Assembly (NCBI RefSeq): GCF_900188155.1 | Contig: NZ_FZOG01000003.1 | Coordinates: 62,001-126,000, forward strand | Reading direction: 5' to 3' | DNA length: 64,000 bases | Source: Pseudomonas segetis | GTDB lineage: Bacteria; Pseudomonadota; Gammaproteobacteria; Pseudomonadales; Pseudomonadaceae | In this document: positions 63,679 through 64,000 of the stretch, one piece after another | Numbering within the stretch: the stretch's first letter is position 1 | Layout: the number at the start of each line of letters is the position of its first letter | The notes under the pieces: model-generated | Told to the model about the DNA's origin: nothing | What the model saw: the letters and a program-made list of their open reading frames with translations, nothing else | Database searches by the model: none | Translations under genes and position numbers: made by a program

Positions 63679-64000
63679 CTAACTTGAGCCCTTGCTCAAA
63701 CGTCCGACGAAGAACGCCAATAGAAACAAGCCGGCCATTGCAGCGAGGCCGAAATAAAGACCATTTGCTGTGAGCAAGGGCTTCTCGATCCGAATATATC
63801 CCGGCTGCTCAAGCAGTTGCTGCAAGGCCGTATTGGCTTGCTTGAAGCTGACCTTTGCCAGGCGCTTGGCTGGATCAGCGAAACGACCATTGTCGTAGTC
63901 GGCGAGCGACCCCCAATAATAGTCAGCGATTGCACTGTTGCCCTGTACGCCCCATTGCTGCTTGGCCACCGCAGCGGCCTGCAAGCGCAAGAAGGTTTTT
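63679..64000 (-). CDS. Unrecognised membrane-anchored protein, truncated by the window edge
   Basis: Only the last ~107 codons are visible; the frame is open to the right edge and the start lies outside. The visible part is a helical segment rich in Ala and Gln (LRLQAAAVAKQQWG), then ADYYWGSLADYDNGRFADPAKRLAKVSFKQANTALQQLLEQPGY. One membrane helix near the end (GLYFGLAAMAGLFLLAFFVGRLS) and a short cytoplasmic tail follow. I do not recognise the family. Confidence 0.6.
   Translation of the reverse strand, partial: KTFLRLQAAAVAKQQWGVQGNSAIADYYWGSLADYDNGRFADPAKRLAKVSFKQANTALQQLLEQPGYIRIEKPLLTANGLYFGLAAMAGLFLLAFFVGRLSKGSS

Noticed and set aside
1..64000. CRISPR arrays, tRNA/rRNA genes, insertion sequences, prophage
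   Set aside because: No repeat-spacer series, no transposase or integrase frames and no tRNA or rRNA features were seen on either strand.

Overview
This 64 kb window is chromosomal DNA of a Pseudomonas, most likely from the P. fluorescens group. The gene content and order match Pseudomonas-specific blocks: prlC-yheV, the PA0069-type SOS gene, the mtlR/mtlEFGKDYZ polyol operon, the aa3/caa3 oxidase locus, metNIQ, the zinc block, thrB-polA-ersA-engB, cytochromes c5/c4-dsbA, and kinB-algB with a lysozyme-inhibitor-like gene. Coding density is high. I see no rRNA, tRNA, CRISPR array, insertion sequence or prophage.

Layout. 1-5.3 kb: oligopeptidase A, a zinc-ribbon protein, a DUF1835 protein, and a divergent AraC regulator/YfeH-type transporter pair. 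5.3-6.5 kb: a radical SAM protein behind a perfect LexA box. 6.5-16.2 kb: MtlR and the polyol operon (ABC importer, mannitol/arabitol dehydrogenase, xylulokinase, fructokinase). 16.3-17.8 kb: beta-carbonic anhydrase and an unrecognised gene. 18.3-26.8 kb: cytochrome c oxidase subunits with their assembly factors (CtaG, SURF1, a degenerate SCO-like protein, CtaA, CyoE, SCO1). 26.9-31 kb: a VOC protein, a LysR regulator and metNIQ. 31.1-35.1 kb: a lipoprotein and the zur-znuCB / znuA zinc block around a Zur operator. 35.2-42.5 kb: thrB, a DUF2782 protein, polA, the ErsA small RNA with an AlgU-type promoter, engB, two c-type cytochromes and dsbA. 42.5-47.9 kb: an endonuclease/phosphatase-family protein, a diguanylate cyclase, a MarC-family pseudogene broken by an apparent 10-bp loss, an AmpD-type amidase lipoprotein, a DUF1330 protein and a single-domain response regulator.

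48.1-54.3 kb holds a four-gene signalling cassette: a large hybrid histidine kinase with three receivers, a CheR methyltransferase, a CheB methylesterase domain without a receiver, and a receiver-histidine kinase. No chemoreceptor is nearby. 54.4-60.7 kb surrounds kinB-algB with small secreted or membrane stress-type genes (an 86-aa secreted protein, a triple-BON protein, a DUF2383 bundle protein, a DUF1328 protein and an Ivy-family protein). 60.9-64 kb holds a nucleoside-recognition-domain membrane protein, a glyoxalase-fold protein, a DUF5924 membrane protein and a truncated gene.

The most interesting observation is a shared promoter architecture around algB. Three intergenic regions (upstream of 54457, 58467 and 60051) each carry a sigma-54 -24/-12 element with exact GG-N10-GC spacing. 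Each also has two TGCA-N3-TGCA dyads whose starts are 30-31 bp apart, the nearer one ending 66-68 bp before the -24 GG. This looks like a small regulon of one enhancer-binding protein. AlgB, encoded in the middle and carrying an intact GAFTGA loop, is the obvious candidate, but that link is inference.
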